A DNA stretch of 27,242 nucleotides from JAZFYD01 sp036443405 (GCA_036443405.1 JAZFYD010000139.1:1-27242); one strand, 5' to 3'; positions 6,200-14,058 are shown, numbered from the stretch's first letter. Notes: generated by a model from the letters alone, not told the origin. Made by a program: numbers and translations.

Positions 6200-9115
6200 C
6201 TACCGGACCGTGAGGGTGCGCTCCACGTCCTTCTTGCCGACCGGGATGACGCCGATCTCTTTGCCGTCGACGTTGACCGTGAGGTCGCCCGACGCGAGGT
6301 GGGGCAATCGGAGCCAACCGTCGTCGTCCGTGACGTGTTGTTTCGGGTGAAACAGAAGCTCGACGATGCTGAGACCGAGGCCGATCGCCCCGCCGCGCTC
6401 GTCGCGAAGATCCACGAACTGCCCAGTCAGCGGTTGTCCGCCAGCATCCACGAGCCGGAGGTCGAAGCGCACGCCGGGATCCAGGCGGATCGTTTCCACG
6501 CGGCTCTCGCGCAGTTCGATCACGCGGCGGTAGATCGATGCGTGGCCGACGGCGCCGGCGTTCACGGCGTATTTGCCCGGCGTCAGGTCGAACCGGAAGG
6601 TGTCCTTTTTCGCCGCGCCGAGCATGATCTGCGCGAAGTCGTCGTCGCTGGCCAACACCATCGATTCGCCGATGGAGCCGTCGGCGCGGTTCAAGACGAC
6701 GCGGCCGGCCAGCGGCTTGCCGTCGGCGCCCACGACCTTGATCGTGAGGGTCTGCAGGTCGGCGAAACGCACGGTGAACGCCACGCTTTGGCTCGCGCCG
6801 AGCTTCACGGTTTGGGTGGTGATGCGCGTGCCGTGACCGCAGACCAGGCGGTACTCGCCCGCGTTCAGCCCGGCGAGTTCGAACTGACCCTGCTCGTCCG
6901 TCTCCGATTGGCCGGCCATCCGTTTCATCACTGCGGCCATCGAGTTCGGCTCGCTGTCCGGAGGCGTCATCGGTTCGAGCAGCACAGCAACGTTCTCGAT
7001 CGGCTGGTCGTTCTCGTCGAGGACGGTGCCCTCGATACTCGCGTTGCCGCTTTCGAGGCGCACCTTCACGATCTTGGCGCCTGCGGGGATGTTGCACTCC
7101 CCTTCCAGCTTCACGTTCTCCGCCATCGCGATCAGCCGATAGCGACCGTGCGGAACGCCGGGGAGTACGAACCTGCCGCCTTCGCAGGGGACCGTTCGCA
7201 CCTGATTCGTCCAGTTTTCGCCGGACAACAGCACGACCTGCGCAAATCCCACATACTCGCCGCCGACGAGGATCTCGCCCTCGATGGTGGCCGTGGCTTC
7301 CGGCGTGATGTGAATCGTCGTCGTCTCACCCGATTTGATGCGAACGGTGCGGGTGGCGATGGGGCCTTTCGGCTGGCGCTCTTCGGCGTCGGCGCCCTCG
7401 CCCGCCGTCGGGTCCGCTTCGGGATCATCGCCTTTGGTCTTTTGCACGATGACAACGCTGCCCAGCTGCGCGAGTCCGCCGTCGCCGCCGATCACGAGTT
7501 GGTATTCGCCCGCCGGCAGGAACGGGAATCGCGCGCGGCCGTTGATCAGTTTCTGCCCCGCCATCGGCAACGAGATCAAGCCGGCCCGTTGCAGCGCGCA
7601 CGGTTCGCCCTCCGCCTGCGGACAGATGACCTCGAGGGCGCCGCCGGTCGCGAGCCGCACGGTCAACGTCTCGTCCCCGATCGCGATCCCCTCGCGATAG
7701 ACCGGAACGTGGCTCGCATGGATCACGAAGAGACTGGCCGTGCCTTCGGGCAACCCCGTGAGTGTCGCGCGGCCCGATCCGTCGGTCGCCACGGCGGGCA
7801 CCTGGATCTCTACGGCGGGGTCATCTCGGATCAGCGGCAAGAACGCGTCGAAACTCATGACGCCGATCGGCGATGTGTGCCCGTCCTTGGCCTGGAGGAG
7901 GCTGTCCAACCGATTCTCGAGGACTTCGTTCAGACCGTCGCGCTCGCCCGGTTTGCCCGCGCGTACGACCACGACCTCCGCGCCGACCGCCGGGCGGCCA
8001 TCCGCGCCGAGCACCAGCACGTCGAGGGTGTGATCCGGCTCGAGCGTGATCGCCGGGCGGATCGTCCTTCCAGACTGGAACCGCTTGAGCACCCGCCCCG
8101 GTGCATGGTTCTTGTGTGCGACGCCGATGGCGAAGTGCGTGGCCGCGGTGTCGTTCGCGGGCATGTCGAACCGAAACCCGCCGGCAGCATCGGTGTGGGT
8201 CGCGAGGTGGGTCCGGCCGCTCGCCGACCAGACAAGCGCGTTTTCAACGGGCCTACCGTCGGCGGTCACGGTGCCGATCACGCGTGTGACGTTGTTGGGA
8301 ACGGCCGCGGGCTCTTCCCCGAGTTCCTTCGCGGGTTGCGCTTCGGGTTTGTCCCGGTCGACCGCGTCGTGCACGGCCAGGGCGGTCGCTCCGCCGGCGC
8401 CGCCGTTGTTGCGCGCGATGCGGACGCCGGTGTCTCCGGGATTCGTTCCCTGGCTGGTGATCTGCCAGGCGACCAGTGCCGCAACGACAAGCGCCGCGGC
8501 GAGGACTTTTGTTTTCAGACTCATGATCACAACTCCAGCGGTAGCACCCGCGGCCGCAGTTGTTTTGGCAGCGTCGGGAAAAACCAACGGGAGAAGCGCC
8601 ACGGACCAGGCACGGCGATCGCCGCCGTGACTCTGATCCAACCGTTCGCGCAACCGCTTCAGACCCCGCTTGAGTTGCGTCTTGACCGTGTCGATCTTGA
8701 CGCCCTGTCTCGCCGCGATCTCGCGCGGCGGGAGGTCGGAGTAGTAGCGGAGCATCAGGACCGTCCGGTAGGGCTCCTCCAGGTCGTGCACCGCCTCTAC
8801 CAGTTGGCGCTGCACTTCCAGTTGAGCCACGACATCGACGGTAGCGGCGGACCCTTCGGGGCGCGCTGCCACGGCCTCCCTCGCATCGCGTCGCACATCG
8901 CCCCGGCGCTGCATGTGCGCGAGGTTCCGGACGACACTGCTCAGCCACGCGCGCGTCTCTTTGAGCGGGTGCGGGTGGCGAAGCGCGGCGAGGTAGGTTT
9001 CCTGGACGACGTCCTCCGCCTTCTGCTCGTCGAAGAGCAGACGCCTGGCCAGCGCACGCAGGAAGGTGGCGTGCTCCAAAAGGGCCTCGGCGCTTTGCGG
9101 AGGGTTCGAATCCAT
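6200..9115 (-). CDS. ECF-type sigma-70 factor fused to a membrane segment and tandem carboxypeptidase-regulatory-like domains
   Basis: 971 residues from ATG 9115, where the sigma-like sequence begins; the frame is open upstream but looks non-coding. Sigma region 2 spans about 12-75 (FDEQKAEDVVQETYLAAL, then TRAWLSSVVRNLAH). Sigma region 4 spans about 100-158, with helix-turn-helix PPREIAARQGVKIDTVKTQLKRGLKRLRE. A hydrophobic stretch at about 186-220 (strongest at 203-219) forms one membrane span. From about 285 to the end come roughly six beta-rich modules of the CarboxypepD_reg/cna-B-like type (for example VIGTVTADGRPVENALVW, ASIEGTVLDENDQPIENVAVLL, LTIKVVGADGKPLAGRVVL). A cytoplasmic sigma domain tethered to an extracytoplasmic binding region is implied. 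No anti-sigma gene is adjacent. An internal ATG at 8524 with a GGAG Shine-Dalgarno could also produce the membrane/beta part alone. Such fusions are, to my knowledge, mainly a planctomycete trait. Confidence 0.9.
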   Translation of the reverse strand: MDSNPPQSAEALLEHATFLRALARRLLFDEQKAEDVVQETYLAALRHPHPLKETRAWLSSVVRNLAHMQRRGDVRRDAREAVAARPEGSAATVDVVAQLEVQRQLVEAVHDLEEPYRTVLMLRYYSDLPPREIAARQGVKIDTVKTQLKRGLKRLRERLDQSHGGDRRAWSVALLPLVFPDAAKTTAAAGATAGVVIMSLKTKVLAAALVVAALVAWQITSQGTNPGDTGVRIARNNGGAGGATALAVHDAVDRDKPEAQPAKELGEEPAAVPNNVTRVIGTVTADGRPVENALVWSASGRTHLATHTDAAGGFRFDMPANDTAATHFAIGVAHKNHAPGRVLKRFQSGRTIRPAITLEPDHTLDVLVLGADGRPAVGAEVVVVRAGKPGERDGLNEVLENRLDSLLQAKDGHTSPIGVMSFDAFLPLIRDDPAVEIQVPAVATDGSGRATLTGLPEGTASLFVIHASHVPVYREGIAIGDETLTVRLATGGALEVICPQAEGEPCALQRAGLISLPMAGQKLINGRARFPFLPAGEYQLVIGGDGGLAQLGSVVIVQKTKGDDPEADPTAGEGADAEERQPKGPIATRTVRIKSGETTTIHITPEATATIEGEILVGGEYVGFAQVVLLSGENWTNQVRTVPCEGGRFVLPGVPHGRYRLIAMAENVKLEGECNIPAGAKIVKVRLESGNASIEGTVLDENDQPIENVAVLLEPMTPPDSEPNSMAAVMKRMAGQSETDEQGQFELAGLNAGEYRLVCGHGTRITTQTVKLGASQSVAFTVRFADLQTLTIKVVGADGKPLAGRVVLNRADGSIGESMVLASDDDFAQIMLGAAKKDTFRFDLTPGKYAVNAGAVGHASIYRRVIELRESRVETIRLDPGVRFDLRLVDAGGQPLTGQFVDLRDERGGAIGLGLSIVELLFHPKQHVTDDDGWLRLPHLASGDLTVNVDGKEIGVIPVGKKDVERTLTVR

Positions 9116-9192
9116 GGCTCGCAGAGTACCTTGCCGCCGGTCGGGATTCGGGGTCACTGCCGCGCATGTTTCCCAGAAAGGGCGGGCGGTGA

Positions 9193-9212
9193 GCGGTTTT
9201 CCGGGAAACCGC
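9193..9212. other. hairpin in divergent intergenic region
   Basis: GCGGTTT and AAACCGC form a perfect 7-bp stem with a 6-nt loop. It lies 78 bp upstream of the sigma-factor start and 180 bp upstream of the Na/Pi symporter start, in a 280-bp divergent region. No run of T follows on either strand, so a terminator role is not supported; it could be an operator or UTR structure. Confidence 0.35.
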
Positions 9213-9334
9213 ACGCGCTGCGATCGGCTCGTGCGGACCACGCCGCGGGGCGAGGTCCCGGATTTTCTTTGCCCTGTCGGGCGTGTCGGGTTCAATGCGC
9301 GCCGTCAGGTCAGTTCGATGCCATCACGCTGAGG

Positions 9335-9357
9335 CTGAAAGGTGGGATTCCTTTCAG
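9335..9357 (+). promoter_or_regulatory. 5'-leader stem-loop of the Na/Pi symporter gene
   Basis: CTGAAAGG, a 7-nt loop, then CCTTTCAG gives a perfect 8-bp stem 38 bp upstream of ATG 9396. The left arm overlaps an alternative GTG start (9342) that would extend the symporter by 18 residues. I therefore favour a leader structure over coding sequence. Function unknown. Confidence 0.4.
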
Positions 9358-9395
9358 AGTGGGGCGGCACGAACCATCAAAGCGGGTGCCCGGGT

Positions 9396-10541
9396 ATGTC
9401 GTCCCCGAAATTGCTGGACCGCCTTCCCCTATGGGTCAAGGTCCTGCTCGTTTTCGGCTGCCTCTACTTCTTTCTAGTCGGCATCGGCTCCATGTCCGCC
9501 GCCTTCAAGATGATGGGGAAGGACTACACGAAGGATCTGCTCGGCGCCGGTGCCGGTCCGCTGGTCTCGCTCTTCACCGGAATCCTGGCGACCGTGCTCG
9601 TCCAGAGTTCCTCCACCACGACGTCCATCATCGTTGGGCTGGTCGCGGCAGGCGGCATCGAATTCGAGGCCGCCGTTTTCATGGTGATGGGTGCCAACGT
9701 TGGAACGACGGTAACGAACACGATCGTTTCGCTCGGCCACATTCGAAGATCGACGGAATACCGGCGTGCGTTCGCCGCGGCGACGGTGCACGATTTTTTC
9801 AATCTAATCGTGCTCCTGATCCTCTTCCCACTCGAGGTGTACACGGGGATCTTGTCCAAGGGTGCGATCTTCGCGACGGAGGTCTTTCAGGGGGCGGGCG
9901 GCCTCAAAGTTGCCAACCCGATCAAGGCCGTCTCGAAGCCCACGATCGAGCTGCTCAAGGACGTTTGCGAGTGGTTCGGCGGCGGCGGAACAATGCTTGC
10001 GATCGTCGGTGTGGCGCTGACGTTCCTGATGCTCGTGATGCTGGTCAAAGTGTTGCGCAGCATCATGATCACGAAGCTGGAAAACCTGTTCGATCGCATC
10101 CTGTTCAAGTCGCCGTACCGCGCGCTCGTGATCGGGTTCCTGTTGACCGTGCTGGTGCAGAGCAGCTCCATCACTACGTCGGTTGCGATTCCCCTCGTCG
10201 GCGCGGGCGTGCTGACGATCCAGCAGGTCCTGCCATACACGATGGGGGCCAATGTCGGGACGACCATCACCGCGCTGCTCGCCGCCCTCGCGGCTCTCGC
10301 TGCCGCGGACTCGGGGGATCCCGACGCATATCAGCTCGGTCTCATGGGCGTCCGCGTTGCCTTTTTCCACGTCCTGTTCAATATCGTCGGCGTGGCGATG
10401 CTTTGGCCGGTGCGGTGGCTCCCGGTGAAGATCGCGACTTCGTTCGCCCGCATGACGCAATGGAATCGGTTAATTCCACTCGTCTACATTGTGGTTACCT
10501 TCTATCTGATCCCATTTTTGGTAGTGCTCCTCGGCCGTTAG
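9396..10541 (+). CDS. Na+/phosphate symporter (Na/Pi cotransporter, NptA/PF02690 type)
   Basis: 381 residues, an integral membrane phosphate importer driven by sodium. The diagnostic inverted repeat is plain. Repeat 1 carries VLVQSSSTTTS (QSSS about 70-73) and MGANVGTTVTNT (about 98-109); repeat 2 carries VLVQSSSITTS (QSSS about 255-258) and MGANVGTTITAL. These QSSS and GANVGTT motifs form the substrate and sodium site in the family. There are about eight or nine hydrophobic segments. ATG 9396 is chosen over GTG 9342 because the latter sits within a stem-loop. A PhoU-domain gene follows 28 bp downstream, giving the usual transporter plus PhoU pairing in separate polypeptides; many homologs carry PhoU as a C-terminal fusion. 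Confidence 0.93.
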   Translation: MSSPKLLDRLPLWVKVLLVFGCLYFFLVGIGSMSAAFKMMGKDYTKDLLGAGAGPLVSLFTGILATVLVQSSSTTTSIIVGLVAAGGIEFEAAVFMVMGANVGTTVTNTIVSLGHIRRSTEYRRAFAAATVHDFFNLIVLLILFPLEVYTGILSKGAIFATEVFQGAGGLKVANPIKAVSKPTIELLKDVCEWFGGGGTMLAIVGVALTFLMLVMLVKVLRSIMITKLENLFDRILFKSPYRALVIGFLLTVLVQSSSITTSVAIPLVGAGVLTIQQVLPYTMGANVGTTITALLAALAALAAADSGDPDAYQLGLMGVRVAFFHVLFNIVGVAMLWPVRWLPVKIATSFARMTQWNRLIPLVYIVVTFYLIPFLVVLLGR

Positions 10542-10557
10542 CCCGGTCATCCGGGCT
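10540..10557 (+). other. intercistronic hairpin overlapping the symporter stop codon
   Basis: AGCCCGG, loop TCAT, CCGGGCT is a perfect 7-bp stem. Its first bases are the last two bases of the TAG stop of the symporter, and its end abuts the GGAGG Shine-Dalgarno of the PhoU gene. It is positioned to influence processing or relative translation of the two cistrons; it has no T tract, so complete termination is unlikely. Confidence 0.5.
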
Positions 10558-10569
10558 CGGAGGACGGTG

Positions 10570-11232
10570 ATGTTCAAAGAGATCTTCAAACTTCTCGGCA
10601 AAGACAACCTGCAGGTCCAGGCGCTCAGCGAGTGCTACGAGATGCTCGATCTGAGCCACCAGATGGTGACCGCGTCGGTCGAGACCCTCCGGCGTCGCGA
10701 CGACACCGAGATCTCGGTGGATCTTTACGAACTCGACAAGCGCGTCAACAGCTTCGAACGCGACGTGCGGCGCAAGGTGATGACGCACCTTTCGCTCGGT
10801 CACATGGAGGATGTGGCGTCCGGCCTGGTGCTCGTGTCCATCGTCATCGACCTCGAGCGGATCGGCGACTACTCGAAGAACATCTACGATCTCGCGCAAA
10901 ACCACCCGAAGCGTCTGACCGGCGGTCCGCTGGCGAAAGATCTCGACTACATCGAGAAGCGGGCCCTCAGCAATTTCAGCCGCGCCGTCGAAGCGTTCAA
11001 GTCCGGCGACGAGCACGAAGGCCGCAAGCTGATGATCGACTACAAAGAGGGCATCAGCGCAAAGTGCCGCGAGCTGGAGCAGAAGCTCGTGACCGGCGAG
11101 GTTCAACTCGACACCGCGGAAGCCGTGGCGACCGCGCTCTACATGCGCTTCCTGAAACGCATCAGCGCGCACTCCCGCAACCTCGTCTCCTCGATCGTGA
11201 ACCCGTTCGACCGAATCGGCTACCCGGAGTAG
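10570..11232 (+). CDS. PhoU-domain protein
   Basis: 220 residues, all helical in appearance, with two PhoU-type halves. The family signature is visible as LELDKRVN-like (YELDKRVNSFERDVRR) and LERIGDYSKNIYDLA at about 95-110; the E/R-IGD motif is the metal-cluster-binding part of PhoU domains. The second half has LYMRFLKRISAHSRNLVSSIVNP. PhoU proteins restrain phosphate transport and signalling; here it most likely regulates the adjacent Na/Pi symporter. ATG 10570 has GGAGG about 7 nt upstream; a GTG codon precedes it directly. A nested hairpin follows the stop by 11 bp. Confidence 0.93.
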   Translation: MFKEIFKLLGKDNLQVQALSECYEMLDLSHQMVTASVETLRRRDDTEISVDLYELDKRVNSFERDVRRKVMTHLSLGHMEDVASGLVLVSIVIDLERIGDYSKNIYDLAQNHPKRLTGGPLAKDLDYIEKRALSNFSRAVEAFKSGDEHEGRKLMIDYKEGISAKCRELEQKLVTGEVQLDTAEAVATALYMRFLKRISAHSRNLVSSIVNPFDRIGYPE

Positions 11233-11243
11233 CTCGCACCGCT

Positions 11244-11300
11244 CCAACGGCGTCCTCCGTCGCTCGTTTCGCGAGCTATGGAGGACAAGTCAGCCGTTGG
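11244..11300. repeat. nested hairpin containing the CCAACGGC/GCCGTTGG repeat, downstream of the PhoU gene
   Basis: Three stems nest. Outer: CCAACGGC (11244-11251) with GCCGTTGG (11293-11300). Middle: GTCCTCC (11252-11258) with GGAGGAC (11280-11286). Inner: GCTCG (11262-11266) with CGAGC (11272-11276). It starts 11 bp after the phoU stop. It may act as a 3'-end stabiliser or a factor-dependent terminator; there is no T tract. Confidence 0.7.
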
Positions 11301-11355
11301 GCAATCGACTACCCGAACTCGGCGCCACCATCTCAGACCGCTCGAACGAATGGCT

Positions 11356-11375
11356 CCAACGGCGTTAGCCGTTGG
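11356..11375. repeat. hairpin repeat, perfect copy
   Basis: CCAACGGC, loop GTTA, GCCGTTGG: a perfect 8-bp stem, followed by GGCAGACATCACTG. A further half copy (CCCGTTGGGCAGA) follows at about 11391. It sits 32 bp beyond the stop of the convergent phosphotransferase gene. Confidence 0.75.
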
Positions 11376-11407
11376 GCAGACATCACTGCACCCGTTGGGC
11401 AGAAAAC

Positions 11408-12376
11408 TCAGCGGGTCCAGCGGTCCAGCGCCATCCGGATCCGCTTGGCCGCGCCGGCCTGGTAGCCCGGGCGATCCTCTTTCTGGTTCAGGAACTCCAG
11501 CGCGCTCGTGAACTCCAGCAAGTCCGCCTTGCGCTCCCAAGATTCCGGGAGCGGGCCCGCAACCTCTTCGTACGCTGCGACCAGCGCCTCGCGGAAGTCG
11601 TCCGTCGGCCACCCGCCGCGGTCGCGCAGGATGTTTCCGAAATCGTGAAGCGGCGTGCCCGAGTGGGACCACTCCCAATCGACGACCGCCGTCACGCGAA
11701 AGTCGCGGCCCTCGCGCTCGACCAGAATGTTGGACGGATTGAAGTCGCCATGCACCAGATTCGTTGCCTTGCACTCGCGGTCGATTTCGTCGGCGTGCTC
11801 CAGACAAAACGCGAGCAATCGCTCCGCGATCTCGGGCCCCAGCCGCTGGCCGGCTTGCGAGCCGAGCGCCTCGCGCACGTACCAGGAAATGCCCTCGCCC
11901 GGCCACGGCGTCACGGTCATGTCGCCGTCCAACGCACCGGCATGGAGTTCGCCGGTGCGATCGAATCCGTCTTCGTGGATGCCGGCGAGCACCCGGCCGA
12001 GGACCTGTCCGAGCCGTGCCGCGGTTACCGGCGAGACATCGGGCAGGACTGTCGCCAGGGTCCGGCCCGGCTCCCATGACAAAACCGCGAACGGAACCTC
12101 GGCGTCCAGGACGCGGCCCAGCACGCGCGGGACGGGAACCCGGCCATGCGCCCGCCGAAGCAGCGCGGTCTCCCGCGCGCACGCATCGCGATCGCGCGTG
12201 TAGAGCTTCAGGCAGTACTCGCGCCGTTCGGCATCCGCGACGCGGTAGAGCGTGTTCGCCGCGCCCGACGGCACCGGGTCGGACTGCACGATCACGATGC
12301 CGCCGACCGCGCTGTTCACGCGATCGGCAATCTCCTCGCTCGTGAGTTCGAGAAACGGATACCTACGTTCGGCCAC
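11408..12376 (-). CDS. aminoglycoside phosphotransferase (APH)/choline kinase-family protein
   Basis: 322 residues from GTG 12376; the open frame continues to 12469, but that would overlap the divergent SRPBCC gene start. It has the protein-kinase-like APH fold. The catalytic loop is NLVHGDFNPSNILVE (HGDxxxxN) and the metal-binding loop is VVDWEWSHSGTPLHDFGNILR (D-W-E). The N-lobe has YCLKLYTRD (ATP-binding Lys) and EVPFAVLSWEPG as hinge. The substrate is unknown; many members phosphorylate small molecules other than antibiotics, so no resistance role should be assumed. It diverges from the gene at 12462 with 85 bp between starts. Confidence 0.88.
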   Translation of the reverse strand: MAERRYPFLELTSEEIADRVNSAVGGIVIVQSDPVPSGAANTLYRVADAERREYCLKLYTRDRDACARETALLRRAHGRVPVPRVLGRVLDAEVPFAVLSWEPGRTLATVLPDVSPVTAARLGQVLGRVLAGIHEDGFDRTGELHAGALDGDMTVTPWPGEGISWYVREALGSQAGQRLGPEIAERLLAFCLEHADEIDRECKATNLVHGDFNPSNILVEREGRDFRVTAVVDWEWSHSGTPLHDFGNILRDRGGWPTDDFREALVAAYEEVAGPLPESWERKADLLEFTSALEFLNQKEDRPGYQAGAAKRIRMALDRWTR

Positions 12377-12461
12377 AGCCCCGAGAATAGGAGCCGGTGG
12401 CCCCAATCCGCCCGGGCCGCTGCTCTCGGCGCGGATCTTCCGGCTTGCGTAAGCTCTAGCC

Positions 12462-12974
12462 ATGGCCAACCGGTTTCTGATCGCGTCGTTGATCGCGGTC
12501 GCCCTGCTCGTTCTCGTCGGTGTGTTTTTGTCCCAGGACTACACCGTCACCCGCTCGATCGTCATCGATGCAGCACCGAGCGCGATCCACGAATACGTCG
12601 GTGACCTGAAGCGCTGGCCCGAGTGGGGGCCGTGGCAGGAAGTCGATCCGTCGATGGAGGTCAACTTGGGCAAGAAGACGACCGGCGTCGGAGCGGAACG
12701 GAACTGGACCAGCGATCGCGGCGCCGGCAAGGTCGTGTTCACCGAGAGCGCCAAGGAAACCGGCATCGTGTACGACATGACCTTCGGCGAGGGCAAGAGC
12801 AAGAGCTCGATTCGCTACGAGCGTGAGGAACAATCCACGCGGGTCACGTGGCAGGTGGATGGGGTGGCCGACATGCCCGTGTTCGGCGGGTACGCCGCGC
12901 TCTTGATGGATGAAGCGATCGGGGAGCAGTTCGAAAAGGGCCTCGAGAAACTCAAGCAGGTTGTGGAAGGTTAG
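12462..12974 (+). CDS. membrane-anchored SRPBCC/polyketide-cyclase-like protein
   Basis: 170 residues. An N-terminal membrane anchor (about 4-24) is followed by a START/SRPBCC domain: TVTRSIVIDAAPSAIHEYVGDLKRWPEWGPWQEVDP is the standard opening, with VTWQVDG and a C-terminal amphipathic helix (GEQFEKGLEKLKQVVE). These domains bind hydrophobic ligands; the ligand is unknown. The GNAT gene 31 bp downstream on the same strand may be co-transcribed. Confidence 0.85.
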   Translation: MANRFLIASLIAVALLVLVGVFLSQDYTVTRSIVIDAAPSAIHEYVGDLKRWPEWGPWQEVDPSMEVNLGKKTTGVGAERNWTSDRGAGKVVFTESAKETGIVYDMTFGEGKSKSSIRYEREEQSTRVTWQVDGVADMPVFGGYAALLMDEAIGEQFEKGLEKLKQVVEG

Positions 12975-13005
12975 TGCGTCCGCGCGACCACAGCCACCCC
13001 GCGCC

Positions 13006-13530
13006 ATGAACTACGAACGCATCACCCCCGCGACCCGCGACGAGCTCGTCGAATGGCTGATGTCCGACACCTGGCCGTTTCACGGCCGGGCGATTCCGGA
13101 CCGCACGCGCATCGAGGCCATGGTCGATGGCGGGGCGTTCTGGGGCGATGAGGCCGAGGCATTCTGGATCCACGCGGAACAGCACCGCGAGGGTGTGGTC
13201 CGGTTGTTCGACCTGGACGACCCCTCACCGCTTTTCGACCTGCGTCTAAAGACCGCATCGCGCGGGCGCGGCATCGGGACGGCCGCCGTGCGCTGGCTCA
13301 CGAGCTATCTCTTCGAGAGCCGAACCCATCTTCGGCGGGTGGCGGGGTACACGCGCATCGACAACATCGGCATGCGCCGTGTGTTCGAACGTTGCGGGTA
13401 CGTGAAGGAGGCGCACCACCGGGAGGAGTGGTCCGATGCCGACGGCCGCCTCTTCGACGCGGTCGGTTACGGCGTGCTGCGCAGCGATTGGGAAAACGGG
13501 ACGACGACGCCGGTCCACTGGACGACGTAG
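13006..13530 (+). CDS. GNAT acetyltransferase, RimJ/RimL-like
   Basis: 174 residues from ATG 13006, where the domain begins (NYERITPATRDELVEWL); the frame is open upstream into the preceding gene but that part is a shadow. The acetyl-CoA loop is TASRGRGIGTAAVRWLTSYLF and motif B is YTRIDNIGMRRVFERCGYVKEAHHREEW, as in ribosomal-protein-type N-acetyltransferases. Substrate unknown. Start spacing and strand suggest read-through from the SRPBCC gene. Confidence 0.87.
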   Translation: MNYERITPATRDELVEWLMSDTWPFHGRAIPDRTRIEAMVDGGAFWGDEAEAFWIHAEQHREGVVRLFDLDDPSPLFDLRLKTASRGRGIGTAAVRWLTSYLFESRTHLRRVAGYTRIDNIGMRRVFERCGYVKEAHHREEWSDADGRLFDAVGYGVLRSDWENGTTTPVHWTT

Positions 13531-13582
13531 CGCGGGTCGTTCATCGCGCCCGTTCGCGTGCCTGCGGTTTGTTCCGTCCACG

Positions 13583-13648
13583 AAAAAGTCCCCCCTCCCT
13601 TCCCGCCGTTACTTGGGAGCGCCAGCGGGAGTGGGGTAGGAAGGGGGG
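13583..13648 (-). terminator. probable intrinsic terminator (minus strand)
   Basis: On the minus strand CCCCCCTTCC (13648-13639) pairs with GGGAGGGGGG (13599-13590), one wobble, with a further inner GC stem, and is followed closely by TTTTT (13587-13583). It could end minus-strand transcripts from the P-loop kinase genes, although it lies about 410 bp beyond their last stop. It is also 60 bp past the convergent GNAT stop. Confidence 0.5.
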
Positions 13649-14058
13649 TGTATTGGGAGGTGAGGCGGTTCTTGCCCGCCACTATCCATCGCGCAAACCG
13701 GCGGTCGATTCGCGGAGTTTTCAGCCGTAGGGAATCCGACCTATTTGGGTTTGCCCGCTGTCCGTAGGCTCCGGCTCAAAAAAAATCGGGCGACGACTCG
13801 CGCCGCCGCCCCAACCCCCGACCTTCAAGTGGATTTGCTTGCAGACACATCCGATGGTGGGAAAGGTCAAAACGCTTCGGGAAGTTGATGCGCCGGTGGG
13901 GGTGTATGGAGGAATGCGCAAGGCGCATCCGAAACCGCAGAGATTGTTCTTGGCCCAACCGCTGACGCGGTTGGAGCGATGCACGCGAACAGTTGCTGGC
14001 TCAATGACTGACGCCGCAGTGTTGGCCCAATGGCTGAGGGGGATACGGAAAATCGCGG
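13649..14058. other. intergenic stretch without a convincing gene
   Basis: About 410 bp with no reading frame that resembles a protein. It contains a small hairpin (ATGCGC, AAG, GCGCAT at 13914-13928), a covarying copy of the dispersed hairpin repeat (13955-13974) and a half copy (TGGCCCAATGGCTG) at about 14023. Most of it looks like repeat debris. Confidence 0.55.
13955..13974. repeat. hairpin repeat with compensatory stem change
   Basis: CCAACCGC, loop TGAC, GCGGTTGG: an 8-bp perfect stem. Compared with the 11356 copy, the sixth stem pair is flipped (G:C to C:G) in both arms. It is flanked by TTGGC and AGCGATGCACGCGAAC, which resembles the reverse complement of the flank at 11340. Confidence 0.7.

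Noticed and set aside
9303..9330. Possible Pho box upstream of the Na/Pi symporter
   Set aside because: There are GTCA-type elements (CGTCAGGTCAG) but no proper 11-bp direct repeat spacing of a PhoB site.
6299..10570. A 1423-codon open frame on the plus strand
   Set aside because: It is antisense to the sigma fusion and then out of frame with the Na/Pi symporter. Its translation is Arg/His/Asp-rich without domains, as expected opposite GC-rich coding DNA.
10495..11247. A 250-codon minus-strand frame opposite the PhoU gene
   Set aside because: Covers phoU exactly and has no recognisable domain; the plus strand carries the PhoU signature and a good ribosome site.
11408..12376. Antibiotic-resistance gene (aminoglycoside phosphotransferase)
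   Set aside because: Only the general APH fold motifs are visible. There are no mobile elements, and most members of this family act on other small molecules.
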